Below, in pieces: positions 1 to 12,127 of a stretch of 64,000 nt of DNA (the stretch's first letter is position 1; each line of letters opens with the position of its first letter). The position numbers and the translations under genes are program-made. This DNA is from Capsaspora owczarzaki ATCC 30864. Taxonomy: Eukaryota; Opisthokonta; Filasterea. The stretch covers positions 1,340,601 to 1,404,600 of the forward strand of contig NW_011887294.1 of the NCBI RefSeq assembly GCF_000151315.2, given 5' to 3'. Under the pieces are notes generated by a model. That model made no database searches. It worked only from the letters and a program-made list of their open reading frames with translations, and was not told the origin of the DNA.

Positions 1-844
1 GTTGGAAATTAGAGCGGACGAAGTGAGGAAAATCGGACTGGAAAAAAGTAGCTTGGTTGAAAGTGCGAGAAAAATGGTTTTTTCCGTAATTGGTTTTTGT
101 GCGTTCGATTTGGTTTTCAACGAGTTGGTTTTTGCAAGCTTGTATTTCGAATTAACCCACTTGAGATGTTAGAATTACCAACAACTTCAGGAAGTATTTG
201 AATTGAATCATGTATCTTGGAAGGTCATTAGATGCTGGGGTGAGTAGCGGGAAAGCTAGGGCTCGGGAAGAGCTCGAACTACAGTTTTTATGAATTACTT
301 CCACAGCGACGTCTTTACCACCCAGGGCTCGTACTCACGAGCCATTTCGGTGTAAGCATTAGCATTCGCATAGTTTATCATAGTGTCATTAAATTGGTGG
401 CAATCGTATATGCCGAGTGGATTGTTCCGATCATTCCTAACGACCAGCCAGTTGCAGCACCAATGACAACGCAATGTGCACTCCACAGTGGAGCGCTCCA
501 GCTTGCATACGCTCAATACATGTACATACATGTATAAATAGGCTTAACTATGTTTGTTTTATGAAGGTTTACGGGTAGAGTGAAGAAAGGACGCAAGGCC
601 GACCGGACTGTGGGGTTTTCTCCTGAAAGCCATCGACTAGTCTTTGGCAGATGCTTGTTGCAGAATAAACATGATGTGAAATGGATGTACAACAATACAG
701 TATTTATACATGTAACATGACACNNNNNNNNNNNNNNNNNNNNNNNNNNNNNNNNNNNNNNNNNNNNNNNNNNNNNNNNNNNNNNNNNNNNNNNNNNNNN
801 NNNNNNNNNNNNNNNNNNNNNNNTCGTGCATCTCGTGACAAGCA
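1..844. mobile_element. Left flank of DD34E transposon, with assembly gap
   Basis: I see no convincing gene here. Bases 724-823 are a run of 100 Ns, so the sequence is interrupted just downstream of the transposase stop. Between about 70 and 140 there are several copies of a motif that reads, on the minus strand, as AAAACCAA followed by A/C and TCG; the clearest lie at 106-118 and 121-138. The same motif recurs on the other side of the transposase gene in the opposite orientation, so this stretch is probably the left end of the element. The outer terminus and any target-site duplication are not visible. Confidence 0.55.
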
Positions 845-2320
845 TTAAAGTACTTGAGCTGAACATGCGTGATAGTGTTTGGCAATGCGTGCCGTCACGG
901 TACCAACAGCAGCGGTAATACGACTTGAGATTGTTTCGTTCGGTTCCAGCCGGGAGCGCTTGAACGCAGCCTTCACTTGGTTGAAGACATACTCGATCGG
1001 GTTCAAGAACGATGAGTACGGAGGCAGAAAGAGCATCCCATACCCGCGGCGTGCAAAAAGCTCGCGCACTTCGGGTGTCTTGTGAATGCGCGCGTTGTCG
1101 AGCACGATCCAGGCTTTGTAGCGATGATGTCCCGGAAAGCTGACACCTGGGTGCTCTTCGCTCGGTACGAAATAGGAAGTATTGTCATTGTGCTCATCAA
1201 TCTCGTCTTGAATGAGTTCTTCGTGTGGTGGAACGTAGACGCCGCCATCATCGTTGTCATCATCGTCGAGAATCCTGCGACGAGAACGGCGCTTCTTTCT
1301 GGTCGTCGAAGCAGAGGTTGAAGCAGAGGTGGAAGCAGAGGTGGAAGCAGAGGTGGAAGCAGGAGCTGACCCGCCAGCTGCAGACGCAGCAGACGACACA
1401 ACTGCAGCGGGAGGGGCAGGTGGTTGGGACGAGGACGCTGCACCGGACGCCAGCAGTGGCACGTGAACTGCATTACTGATCGACACACTGTCCTCAACCA
1501 CGTTTGTAAGGGGGAGGTCGGGCTCAAGCTGTTGCACTGGGAGCTCATCCACAGCGATGCCAGACGCGGCGGTGTCGACGGCGTTTTTTGCCTCGAGCGT
1601 GTCAAACAGCTTCGTCATCGCCTCCGCAAAGACATGGCCAGTCACGCCTCCGAGCTGGATCTCATTCAACACAACGCCGCTCATTCCGATCGCTGCAATG
1701 AGCGTGAAATTCGCTGCACGAATACTGCCAACTTGAACGATTGCGCGCGCGCCCTTGCGAGATCGACCTCGCGTTCGATGCTGATTCGCATTAAATCCAC
1801 TCTCGTCCACGTAGAACAAGCGATCCACAGGTGTCTGAAAAGCCTCGAAGAGCTCAGCCCATTTCTTGCGTTGGGCTTTGATTTCAGGCGAATTTTTCAC
1901 CTTGACCTGCTCGTACACGCGCTTGAACGTGAAGCCCCGTCGTAACATGGCACGCCCGATGGTTGTTTGATGCACTTGAATGCCAAATGTCGTGAGGAGG
2001 AGGTCCTGGAGCTCTTGATTGGTCACATTGACGTTCTTGTCGAGCTCCATCTCGAGAAAATGGAGATGCTCCGCTGTGAGCACACGGCATCCCTTGGGAT
2101 TGACGTGATGTGACGTCCACTCTCCGCGCTCCTTGAAACGTTGCACTACGTTGGACACAGTGCTGATGGGGTGATGGAGCATGCTGGCGACCGTGACGAG
2201 AGGCAAGGCGCGATCAACAGCCAAGTCGATGATCCGCTTCCGTTCGGGGTCTTCTAGATGGACACACTTCCGCGGCGCGCGTGATTCGGTGGCCTGCGCC
2301 TCGTTTTGACGTTTGGGCAT
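845..2320 (-). CDS. Tc1/mariner-like DD34E transposase
   Basis: Predicted cut-and-paste transposase of 491 aa, read from the ATG at 2320 (protein begins MPKRQNE); the frame stays open upstream to 2467 but that part has no family character. An N-terminal helix-turn-helix region (about residues 24-67) should bind the ends of the element. The catalytic triad is visible: D172 in YVDESG, D408 in VLDNARIH and E443 in NPIEYVF, with 34 residues between D408 and E443, as in Tc1-type enzymes. The first two aspartates are unusually far apart (235 residues) because of a Pro/Ala/Ser-rich insert at about 243-398 with a repeated STSA tract and an acidic stretch. The frame has no stop or shift, so the enzyme may be intact. 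No intron is evident, unlike the host genes. Confidence 0.88.
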   Translation of the reverse strand: MPKRQNEAQATESRAPRKCVHLEDPERKRIIDLAVDRALPLVTVASMLHHPISTVSNVVQRFKERGEWTSHHVNPKGCRVLTAEHLHFLEMELDKNVNVTNQELQDLLLTTFGIQVHQTTIGRAMLRRGFTFKRVYEQVKVKNSPEIKAQRKKWAELFEAFQTPVDRLFYVDESGFNANQHRTRGRSRKGARAIVQVGSIRAANFTLIAAIGMSGVVLNEIQLGGVTGHVFAEAMTKLFDTLEAKNAVDTAASGIAVDELPVQQLEPDLPLTNVVEDSVSISNAVHVPLLASGAASSSQPPAPPAAVVSSAASAAGGSAPASTSASTSASTSASTSASTTRKKRRSRRRILDDDDNDDGGVYVPPHEELIQDEIDEHNDNTSYFVPSEEHPGVSFPGHHRYKAWIVLDNARIHKTPEVRELFARRGYGMLFLPPYSSFLNPIEYVFNQVKAAFKRSRLEPNETISSRITAAVGTVTARIAKHYHACSAQVL

Positions 2321-2807
2321 GGCTACAGAGCAGGTTCGTCTGGGGGTGTTTGCAAATCCCAAACATGAAGTGGCATTTTCCCAACCAAGAGTGCGAATTT
2401 TCAGTTTCAAGCTTTTATTCCAAATTGTTCGCGCCAAAAAACCAGACCTTATCTTGGCAAAAACCAACTCGGGCGCAGTTTGGACAGTTTCGTGTTTTTA
2501 AAAACCAAATCGATAGCATTTTGTCCAAAATCGCACTACAAATTTCTACCACTTCAAATGTTTAAAAACCAAATCGTCCGTTTCTATTTCCAAACTCATT
2601 TTGCAGTTTTCATCTTCGGACGCACAATACTGTATCGTCAGGCGGCCGTCCAAAAGCACCATAAACATTGCTGGCGTTCATCTTTCAAGGAGTCGTTCTG
2701 GCGACCTTTCAACCCAAAAACCAATCAAAGCAACAACTCGGGTTTTTTTTGAGGTTGAAGCTCTATTTCTATCTATACAGATTTCGAGTTCAGTCATTCT
2801 TGTGAGT
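2321..2807. mobile_element. Right subterminal region of the transposon and TRIP4 promoter
   Basis: No gene is seen between the transposase and TRIP4. The stretch carries the right-hand copies of the subterminal motif: 2453-2471 (best match to the inverted copy at 121-138), 2500-2512 and 2564-2575. These are probably transposase-binding sites. The right terminus of the element is not defined. If it lies near 2580-2600, only about 200 bp remain as upstream sequence for TRIP4. Confidence 0.5.
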
Positions 2808-5363
2808 ATGGGCAAGCAGCAGCGCGGCGTCCCGGCCTTCTCCAACGCGGGCCAGCGCGGAACCCGGCCGCAGGGCCTCAGCCAGCCCATCGTGCTCCAG
2901 GCCCCACCGCCACCGACATCTGCCGCTGCCATGATGGCTGCAAGTCAACAGCAGCAACAGCCACAGCAGCAGCAACAACAGAGCCAGCAGAAGCAGCAGA
3001 AGGGCAGCCCAGCAGCAGCAGCGGCGCCGGGATCCGCTCCAATCCGCGCCTGGGCCACGCAGGAACTCACCAAGCTGCTTGGATTTGAGAGTGCAGAAGT
3101 GGTCGACTATGTGATGGGCATCCCTGCCGAGCGTGAGCTGCGCGAGTACCTGCTCGAAGGCGGCTTGCTCTCAGCCACTTCTCCAGCGACCACTGCCTTT
3201 GTCAACGAGCTGTGCAAGCGCCAGTTTCCTGCGCAGACCACTGCCACTGCGGCCGTCACGGCTCCTGCAGGTGCGTTCGTCTACATCAAGTCGGTCCAGC
3301 AAGAGGAAGCCAAGCGTTCGCCGTCGCCCAAGCACCAGTCCCAGTCCCAATCACAGTCTCTCGTTACGCAACCAATCTCGTCCGTGTCTGCCAATGTTGC
3401 TGCTGCTGCTGCTTCCCAAGGCAAGCCGACGACAACGTCGAATGTACTCGGAGCTCCAAGTGCTGTACCATCGCCATCGCACACTACAAGTGGATTCGCC
3501 AGCAATGCCATGCCAAGCGGGCAATCGCGAGACAACAACGCACCCACCTCAGCGACGACCGCTGCGTATGCTGCCAAAACGAAAGCTGAAGACCACTCGC
3601 AGCCCATTGTCTTTGCAGCCCCGGCGCCCGTGCTAACACCCGAGCAAGCGGAGCGACAACGCACCCAGGAACTCGCCAAGCTGCGAGCCAAAAAGACGCG
3701 CTATGTGAGCCTCGCATCGTTGCACACGAGCGACTTTCTCGCACCTGGACGCCAGGAATGTGGATGCCTGGCTTCCCGACACGAACTGGTCAACAATTGC
3801 ACCGAGTGCGGCCGTATCGTGTGTGCGCAAGAGCGCGCCGGCGCGTGCTTCACTTGCGGAGCGATCGTCTTCTCCAAAAGCCAAGCCCTCGAGGTCCAGC
3901 GAGGCTCCAAACACAGCGAAAAGGTCAAAGCTAAGCTCATCGACCAGTTTGCCAAGGAAGAGCAGCAGCGTCTGGCGAACGTTGCCCAGCACGACCGCGA
4001 GCAAAAGGCTGCGCAAGACCGAATTCGCCAGCAAGCGCTGCTCGCCCAAGGCACTACGCAGCTTGTTCCCACGGGCGGGGGCGAGGACGCTTACGACAAG
4101 GCTGTGCAACACAAGAACAAGCTGCTCGAGTTTGATCGCACCTCGGCCAAGCGCACGCAGGTGATTGACGACGAGAGCGACTACTTTTCCGCAGACAACA
4201 ACAAGTGGCTGACGCAAGCCCAAAAGGATGCCCTGAAAGCCAAGGAGGCAGAGATCAAGCGACACCGCGAAGAGGCCAAGCGCAAAGTCACGATCGATTT
4301 GATCTCGCGCCAGGTTGTTGCCGCGGACATGACTGGCCTTCGAGGTGTGCACGATGCCGATATTCATGAGGTGGTGGATGCCACGCTTGCCAAAGCATCG
4401 ATTGCCGCCTCCTCGCATGGGAAGAGCGATCAGCCAAACGCCTGGTCCACACCAATGTCTATCCAACCTGTTTATCTCCCTCCAAAGCCAATCAAAACAA
4501 AGGCTGCCAAGGGAGCAAACGCCCCCGCAGCTGCTTCAGCAACGACAACTACACCGATTGCCACGTCTTCTGCCACAGCCCGACATGGGGCTTCACGCGT
4601 TCAAGACAAGGCCATTCAGGAGATGGTCGATGTCGGCGTTTGCCTGTCCATGCATCAGCCTTGGGCCACGCTCCTTGTCCAGGGTATCAAAAAGGTGGAA
4701 GGGCGGACCTGGTACAGCGCCCATCGTGGGCGCTTGTGGATTGCTGCGGCGGCCAAAACGCCCGACCCTGCCGAAATCGCCGAGGTGGAAGCCATGTACC
4801 GAAGCCGCGATCGTACGTCGATGCTTCCTTGCATCATTAGTGCTGGCTGTTTTTGCCGGTGGTTGTTGTGCTCTGTTGACTGACTACTTTTGGTGGGGTC
4901 TGGTCTGTGTGACTGCAGCGGCTGTTGTATTTCCGACCGATTATCCCACAGGTTGTCTGCTTGGTGCTGTTGATATGGTGGATTGTCTGAGTCAAGACCA
5001 ATTTGCCTCCCAGGTAAAGGCTCTACTCTTGCATGTCGTCGCTGGGTTGATTGTATTCTCTAACTCTTTTGCACTATTGTTTTCGCTTTCTCAGTCCACG
5101 TACGATTCAAGTGAATCTCAGGCTCCGTTTGTCTTTATCTGCGAAAATCCTTCGGAATTGCTGCTCAAATTGCCTGTCAAAGGGGATCACAAAATCTGTA
5201 CGACGACGTTTTGCAAGAGAAGGTGGGACGGGGTTCGGGTTGTTGCGTCAACTTGAACTAATTGGTTTTTTTTTGTTGAAATATTCAACTTTACGTTTTT
5301 GCAGGGAAGCTCGAGCATTCAATGCACAGTGCCGCACGAGCAGCAATGCGTGCGGATCGATGA
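2808..5363 (+). CDS. TRIP4: Activating signal cointegrator 1 (ASC-1/TRIP4-like)
   Basis: Transcription coactivator that, in animals, also forms the ASC-1 complex with ASCC helicase subunits. Exons 2808-4812, 4919-5013, 5095-5197 and 5305-5363 join in phase to give 753 aa. A Gln/Ala-rich N-terminal region is followed by a C2HC5-type zinc finger at about residues 315-350 (CGCLASRHELVNNCTECG, then CAQERAGACFTC) and a C-terminal ASCH domain from about 610 (SMHQPWATLLVQGIKKVEGR, FPTDYPTGCLLG, FVFICENPSELLLKLPVKG). The last intron splits the Trp codon of the KIWKL motif, which supports the splice model. The start is the ATG that opens MGKQQRG; an in-frame ATG at 2601 exists, but its extension looks non-coding. 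The gene is longer than human TRIP4 (about 580 aa) because of low-complexity linkers. Confidence 0.93.
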
Positions 5364-5497
5364 TTCGTTCCGTTCCACCACGAGCATGTACTGTCAGATT
5401 GATCACTACGACATACACAAAAAACACTTTTACTACTCTTTAAAAAAATTACAAAAATTGCAGAAATCTGAACAAAATCGAATGAAGAAGAACAAAA

Positions 5498-8400
5498 TCA
5501 ACTGGATGAAAGGCTCGAAGAGCCTTCGTTCACACGCCACACTTTGATCGTCCGGTCGCCGGATGCTGTCATGACTAGATGGTCGTGCACAATCAAATCG
5601 TTCACGGCAGTGTCGTGGGCCCTGGTCTCAGCAATGCATTCGCCTCGAAGCGACCACACTTTCATCAAGCCCTCGCGCCCCGCGCTAATCACATGGCCGG
5701 AATGCATGGTGGCAAGGGATTGCACCCAGTCGTCGTGAGCGTTGATTACAGCCTTTGAGGCCCAGGTGATGCTTCCGACAGAGGCAACGTCGCTCGCAGA
5801 CGATTCGGCTGGAGAAACGGTCGGTGCCCACAGTTTGAGGCTGCCGTCGCGCGAACCACTAAACACAACACCACGCGACGCAGCCAACGACGAAATGCCA
5901 TCATAATGCGGGGGCTGGAGTTCGCGAAGCTCGCGGAAGTCGCGGAGCTCGGACGAGCCCAGGTCGCCAACTTTGACGTAGTGGTCACGAGTTCCGGCAA
6001 ACAGGAATCGTCTGTCCGCCAAACTAGGATCGAACAGAGCGCCAGAAGCCAGCAGAACGGACAGGACTGCGCCACGGCCAGGAACGGTGCGAACAGCCGA
6101 GCTACTGGACGAGCGCAGGTCAATCACACGAAGCGACTGATTCGTTGCGGCATACACGAGCGACTCTTCCACGGCAAGCGAGTAGATTGCAGTCACGCCC
6201 GGAAGCGCGAGCGACCGAACGCACCGCGCGGTTGGTGTGTCAAATATGCGGAGCATGGCGTTCGACGCGGTGCAGAGTGTTTCGCCATCTCGCGTGATGC
6301 CGAGAGCGCGCACATGGCCTGGGTGACCTGGAAGGACAGCGACCTCTGCCTCTTGCTGAAGATTCCACACTTTGACAGTCGTGTCCTGCGAACCACTGTA
6401 CAGCAGCTGGCCGTGGGCTGCCAGCGCCAAAACAGCGCCAGCGTGTCCATACAAGGTGTGGGTGCATGTCAGCAGGGAGGAACCTGACGACGCCGAGAGG
6501 GCAGCAGGCGACGAGTTGGACCCAGTCAAGGGTGAGGAGGAGCTGGAGCTGGAATGCGTGAGTGCAAATGCGGATGAGAAACTCGCTGCAGAGACGGTGC
6601 CGGACTGCGGAGCCGCAACGAGTGGAAACAGCGGGGAGCTTCCACCGGAAGCCGATGCATGCAAGTGGGAAACGACTCGAGCAACCGGGGCGTCGCTCTC
6701 TCCACCAGAGACGCTACCAGCGCCATGGAGTCGTGCAAACACATCTGACTGGGTCGATGATGCAGATGCAGATGACGATGACGATGATGATGACGAAGCC
6801 GCAGGAACTGACGCGGCAGAGGCTTGCGAACGTAGCTGCCTCCTGCTGCCAGTGTCAAAGCTAACGCTTCGAGCGCGTATCTCATCTCCACTGGGGATGG
6901 GCAGCGAGGAGGAAGAGCTGGCTTCTTCTGTGAACGACAGTGGACTGCTCGAATCTGTCTCAATCATCGAAGTCCGCAGGCTGCGAGATCCCCCAATCTG
7001 CTGGTTGTTGAGAACCGTGTCTGCGAGACCGCTGGAGCTCGTGCTCGTCCTGAGGGAGCGACTCGGACCGTCTTCTTCGATGATTGTTTGAGGACCAGGC
7101 GACCGGGCCGAGCCTGGGCGCGAAGTGGGTGCGACACCGCCGCTGGCAAGAAGCATCAGCGACGCTTCAGTGGACTTGAGCCGCGCTTCCAGATCTCGAT
7201 GACGCGCGGCGTGGACGCGGTGGGCAACGGACATGTCCACGGATTCTTGGAAGAGCTTTTCCAGCAGCACGCGACACTCGGACGGCGAGCAGCGTTGGAT
7301 GATGGCAGATGCCTGCACGGCTGGATCTGCTGAAATTCCATTGATGGCGATCGCTCCGGCAGCCACTTCATCCTGCTCCATGACTTCGAGCTGCAGTTGT
7401 TGAATGGACTCGTTGACAAACTCAATTTCAGCATTCAGACTGTCTTGAGTCGCCTCGTTTTGTCCGCCTTCGGCCGCCTGGTCCTGGATGCGGCCCAGAT
7501 CGTCCACGAGCTTTCGGCGCGTCTCCAGCAGCTGCTCCATGCGGTTTTGCGTCTCCTTGCGCAGAACAAGTCGTTTGAACTCGCGATCGAGCATAACGCG
7601 CATTCGCTTGACACCCGCCACGCTGCTGTCCACATTGTGCTTGGGAGCAGTGTTTCGGCTGCTGAAGCTGGAGCTGGAGCTGGAGCTGGCCATAGCGTTG
7701 GGATAAGTTGTCGACACAGGCTCTTTGCCGTCAGCGCCAGTCCCAGCACCACCACCAGAGAGGTGTTGCTGATGCAAGCTTCGCAGCTGCTGGAGTTCAG
7801 TTTCGAGCGTCTGCACTTGCTCAAGTTGCCGAATTTGTTGGGGCGTTTGGTAAGCGGTGGGCCGTTTCGTGCTCTTTTCGGAATGTCTTCGACGGAGGGT
7901 GGAGCCGGAGGTGGGGACGGTCGCGGTGGAAAGCGTGCCACCATTGGGCGTTACAGCAGCAACAGTTGGCATGCTGGGAGCGGAGGTGGGGATTTTGAAT
8001 GACACATGCCGACTAACGGCTTTGGTTGACACAGCTCTGGGCTGATTGGAGTGTGAGCTGGATGATGAAAGGACGCTGGAACTTGAAACCGGCAGGATGG
8101 TCGCAGACGCGGCGCTGGCCGGCAAGGACATGTGCGCACGCGCTCGACGCTGTGCAAGGGACACTTCTTCCTTCTTGCGTTTCAACACCGCTTCTTCAAT
8201 CTTGCGTTTCAGTACCACTTCTTGCTGCTGCTTTTGCAGCTCAAGCTGCTTGAGATTCGTTTCCAGTGTTTGGTTTTTCTTGCGCAATTGGATGACTTCT
8301 CGATTTTGCGAGTCCAGCTGCTCACGGCTGCGTCGCGCCTCCTCTTTGATTTGGCCCATGAGCTGAACCTTGACCTTTTTCATGGCTTCCACCTCCGACT

Positions 8401-11400
8401 GCAGGGTCGTAATAGTCCTTTCGCTGCGAGCTCGCGCCGCCGACATGCTTGCATGCTCACGTTGCTGCAGCTTCAGGGCAGCAAGTTGCTCTGTCAGGGC
8501 CGTGAGCTTTTGCTGGTGCTGACCCTTGATTGTTTGCTTTTCCTCGACGGCACTCGACTCGAGTTGATGCATCGCTTGCAGCACCTTGTCCCGCTCGAGT
8601 TCGACTTCGCGAATAGACTCCAACAGCGCGGCCAGCTTCTCTTCAAACTGTGTCTTCATGCTGTGCATTCGGCGTTGCGTCTCGTCCAGCTCTTGAACAA
8701 GCCGCTCTTTCGTTGCAATTTCAACAGTCAGCTGGCGGAGAGATTCTGCCAAGCTGCTCGAGTCAAGCGGCGGCATTTCGTCGGCCCCACCCTCGTCGTC
8801 ATCATTGTCGTCGTCGTCATCGTCGTTGGCGTGCTCGTCGTCAGTTTCACCACCGCGGTCGTCGGGTTCGGTGCTGTCTTCGGTGAGTTCTTCACCGACG
8901 GCGCTGTTGGCGTTGTCTTCGTCACCAGAACTGTTGTTGGCGAGGTCGGACCGCCGCACAGGTACAAATCCAGCGCGTGCGGTCGCTGCAGCCGCTGCAA
9001 CGCGAGCTGGCGGTCGAGGTAGCGCTCGAGTGAGGGCCAACAGCTGCGCCTCCGTTTCGCGAAGCTTGAGCTTGTTGTCCTCGTTCTCCTTCAGGCAGGC
9101 GCTGAGCAACTCTTGGCCATCCTTGTCAAGCGAAGCACCCGCCGCCTGTGTCTGCACGTCGGCCAGTCGCTCTGTCAGTTCGTCTACAGCGGCAGCCCGC
9201 GAGGAGACTTGGAACCGCAGCTGTTGATTCTCGGCCTTGAGCAGCGCCACTTCGTCTTTGAGGTCGCGAAGTACCAATGGATCGTCGATGGGCGCTGTGG
9301 TTTAGACGGCGCACGCACGCACACACACACACACACACAAATGGACTGAGTGCAAAGGCGCAATTGGGCAAAAGGAGTTTTTCTTTGCGTGACAAATCAC
9401 AAAACTTACCGGTCGCTCCCATGCCCATAAAGCTATTTCGGTTGCCAGACTTGAACTCGAGCAACTCGAGCTTGAGCGATTGAATTTGTTGTCGGAGCAT
9501 GGCAACTTCGACAGCGTGGCTATCTTGGTTGATAACGACACGGTTTTGAATGTTGCGAGCGCGGTTTGCATACTGCAGAGTGCTGTGTGTTTCCATAAAG
9601 TCGCAGTCGGAAGGCGACACGCAGGCAACCATTAATGTTTGGCTGTTGCCGCCCAACGAGTCTTGCAGCATGCGCGTGAGCTTCGAGTCTCTGTACGGCA
9701 CGTGTGCTCCCTTCTTGGACGGATCGCCGAGGGCGCTAATGACGTTGCCGAGCGCCAGCTGCCAATCAACAGACATTGGCAGAGATTGTGCGTCAGACCA
9801 TACAGCTTGCAACTTTCGATGCACAACAATCGACAAAAGCCCGAATTTACCAAGCCAACGTTGATGGAGATGCCTTCCTTTGCACGATCGCCGGATGCGT
9901 TTGTTCGTTTGAGCTGTTTTTTTGAGATCACCATCAGTACATCAGTAGACAACGCGAACAAAACCCTGTTGTCGCAAATCTCTCCACTCCCAAACAACCT
10001 ACCCTTTCTGAACCAGCCAGATCGACAAAATGAAACTTGGCATGCAGCGTCTCGTACTCAATGCTTGAGTTCTTGTTGCTGTCGTTGCTGTTTGCCGGTG
10101 ATGCCGCAGGACGACGATGTTGCAAGTAAATGGTGAAGAGTGCGTGGGATCGAGAGGAGGTGGCGTTCATTTGTGTGCTGCCGGTGGTGCGTTGGAGCGA
10201 ACCCCGCTGCAAGCAAGCAAGCAAATCCTGCTTGGTAGGCACTGTCTCGATTTTGACACCAACAACCGAGATGCCCTCGCCCGACGGGTCTTCGCGAACA
10301 GTGATGCTCGATTTTTTCCCCTTGATGAGCTCACGCTGGACGCTACCGCTCTCTCGGAGCGACGTATCCAGCAAGTCAATAATCTCCTCATTGTAGAGCT
10401 CCATGAACGACACGGAAATCTCGAACGTGGGCACGGGTGCGTGCTTGGCCATAGCGTCGCTTCGAGCACGATCGATGGTGCCAAAGATGTGATCAATCGC
10501 ACGAATGACAATTCCTGATGAAGGTGTGTGGGCAAACCGTTGAGCAAACGCAACAACAGACCCAAACACAAGCCGGAGAAAACGGGTTGACGACAATCGT
10601 GCAAAACGAGGACATAAAGTGGAGTCAGAGAAGATAGGCATTAAAATTGCCGCCTGCGGTGGATGGCCTCACCTTGTTGTTCGGCTGGAAGATTCAAATC
10701 AAAGCCAGTACCCATGCTATACGTCTTGCCGGAACCAGTCTGGCCGTACGCAAGAATAGTGGCATTGAAGCCGCGAAAGCACCCATCCACGAGGCGTTGG
10801 ACGCATGACGCGTAAATCTCTTCCTGCGAGGATGTCATATCAAACACGTGGTCGAACGTGAAGGAGCGATCTTTTCCAAGTACAATCTGCGGACTGCCGG
10901 GAATGCGTGTCAAGCACACTTGGCACATGCCGATTTTCTCTCGCGCATTTTGAGGTCGAACCCTGACAAAAAAAAAGAGTGAGGAACAAATCATTGACGC
11001 AAACTGTGAGTGTGACATTGTAGTTTGCAGCGCGCAATGCTAGGGTGGAATGGAGTCGTAGTTGCACGAGTAACTGTGCGTTAAGGTGTGAGATTGGTTT
11101 GACAAGTTCGCCGCTTTTTGTTTCTTTCTTATTTTTTGTTTCGGGATTGACGATGCGATGCATGCAGTTGGCCGTTCTATGAAGGTCTGAGTCTGTGCCA
11201 TATCAACCCCCCCCCCTCCCTCCCTTGTTCCCTGACCATTGCGCTCTCGGTGGTAAGTGTGTGAAGTGAGTGGTTTTGGTTTCGTTGGTTCTTTTGCCAA
11301 AATCGTTCCAATCGTTCCCTCGCCAAACCGCAAAATCGATCTGCTCGTCCCCGCTGGTTCGTCGTTGCGTTGCTCATCCATCTGTGCTACAAAAGAAAGT

Positions 11401-11868
11401 GCACGCCGTTCGCATTGCCGGTTTGCTGCTGTGATCCACTGCCACTTCGAGTTGCTCCAATGCCCCATAAACAAAAAAAGCGCGGGAAATGGAGCGAACT
11501 TGTTCAACAGCTGATGCCACCAACTCCACCTCGTCCACCACCCACCACCAAGCCAAAGAGTCCAGTTCCAACTCGCTTGAAATGAATGAACGAGGAAGCG
11601 CAGCTATCGTTGAGGGATCAGGTCACCCGGCAATCACGCACCGAAGAGCGACTCGAACGGACGTCTGCGGCGCCTCAGCTTCGGCGGCTGGGCGTCCACT
11701 GGCCGCGCTGGGCACACTGGGCACACTGGGCACACTGGGCACACTGGGTTGCCGATACAGCGGTTGTTGGCCTGCTGGGTCTGGCGGAGTGCTGCCTGCG
11801 GACACGGAGGTCGTCTCAGAGGCATTGTGGCGGTCTGCAGCAGCCGCGTCCTCATCCGCTGCAGCCAT
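5498..11868 (-). CDS. KIF21: KIF21-type kinesin with C-terminal WD40 domain
   Basis: Plus-end kinesin-4 family motor; animal KIF21 proteins restrain microtubule growth. Six exons join in phase: 11642-11868, 10673-10962, 10003-10514, 9851-9913, 9410-9758 and 5498-9294, giving 1745 aa, close to human KIF21A. The motor (about residues 65-420) has the P-loop GQTGSGKT, switch I NATSSRSH and switch II DLAGSER. Exon 1 supplies TSVRVALR, which splices onto VRPQ. Long coiled coils and an acidic patch ([11 protein letters not shown]) follow. Seven or so WD40-like repeats start near residue 1420, beginning with [15 protein letters not shown]. Exon 1 also has a run of PSV repeats made by a 9-bp tandem repeat at 11709-11750. 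The 680-bp first intron is the longest in the gene. Confidence 0.93.
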
Positions 11869-12127
11869 GGCTTGTTGGACAGGTTGCGAAAGGAGTCCGG
11901 ATTGTTGTGACAGATCACACAATGCAGATGCACGCCAAGAAAAAGAAAGCGGGGGGGGGAGGCTGGCAAAAAGTTGATAGAGAAACGACTGATCTTCGAA
12001 TGACAGAATCATTCACGCGCAAGCACTCAACTGAAAGCCGAGTTGGTTTGCAAACCATGTACTGTATGTACAGTAAGGATGAGGGAAGTTGTTTTAATGT
12101 GACAGTTCACAAAGCAAATCACAGCCG

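Noticed and set aside
513-885. Open frames crossing the N gap
   Set aside because: They run through 100 unknown bases and have no family signal.
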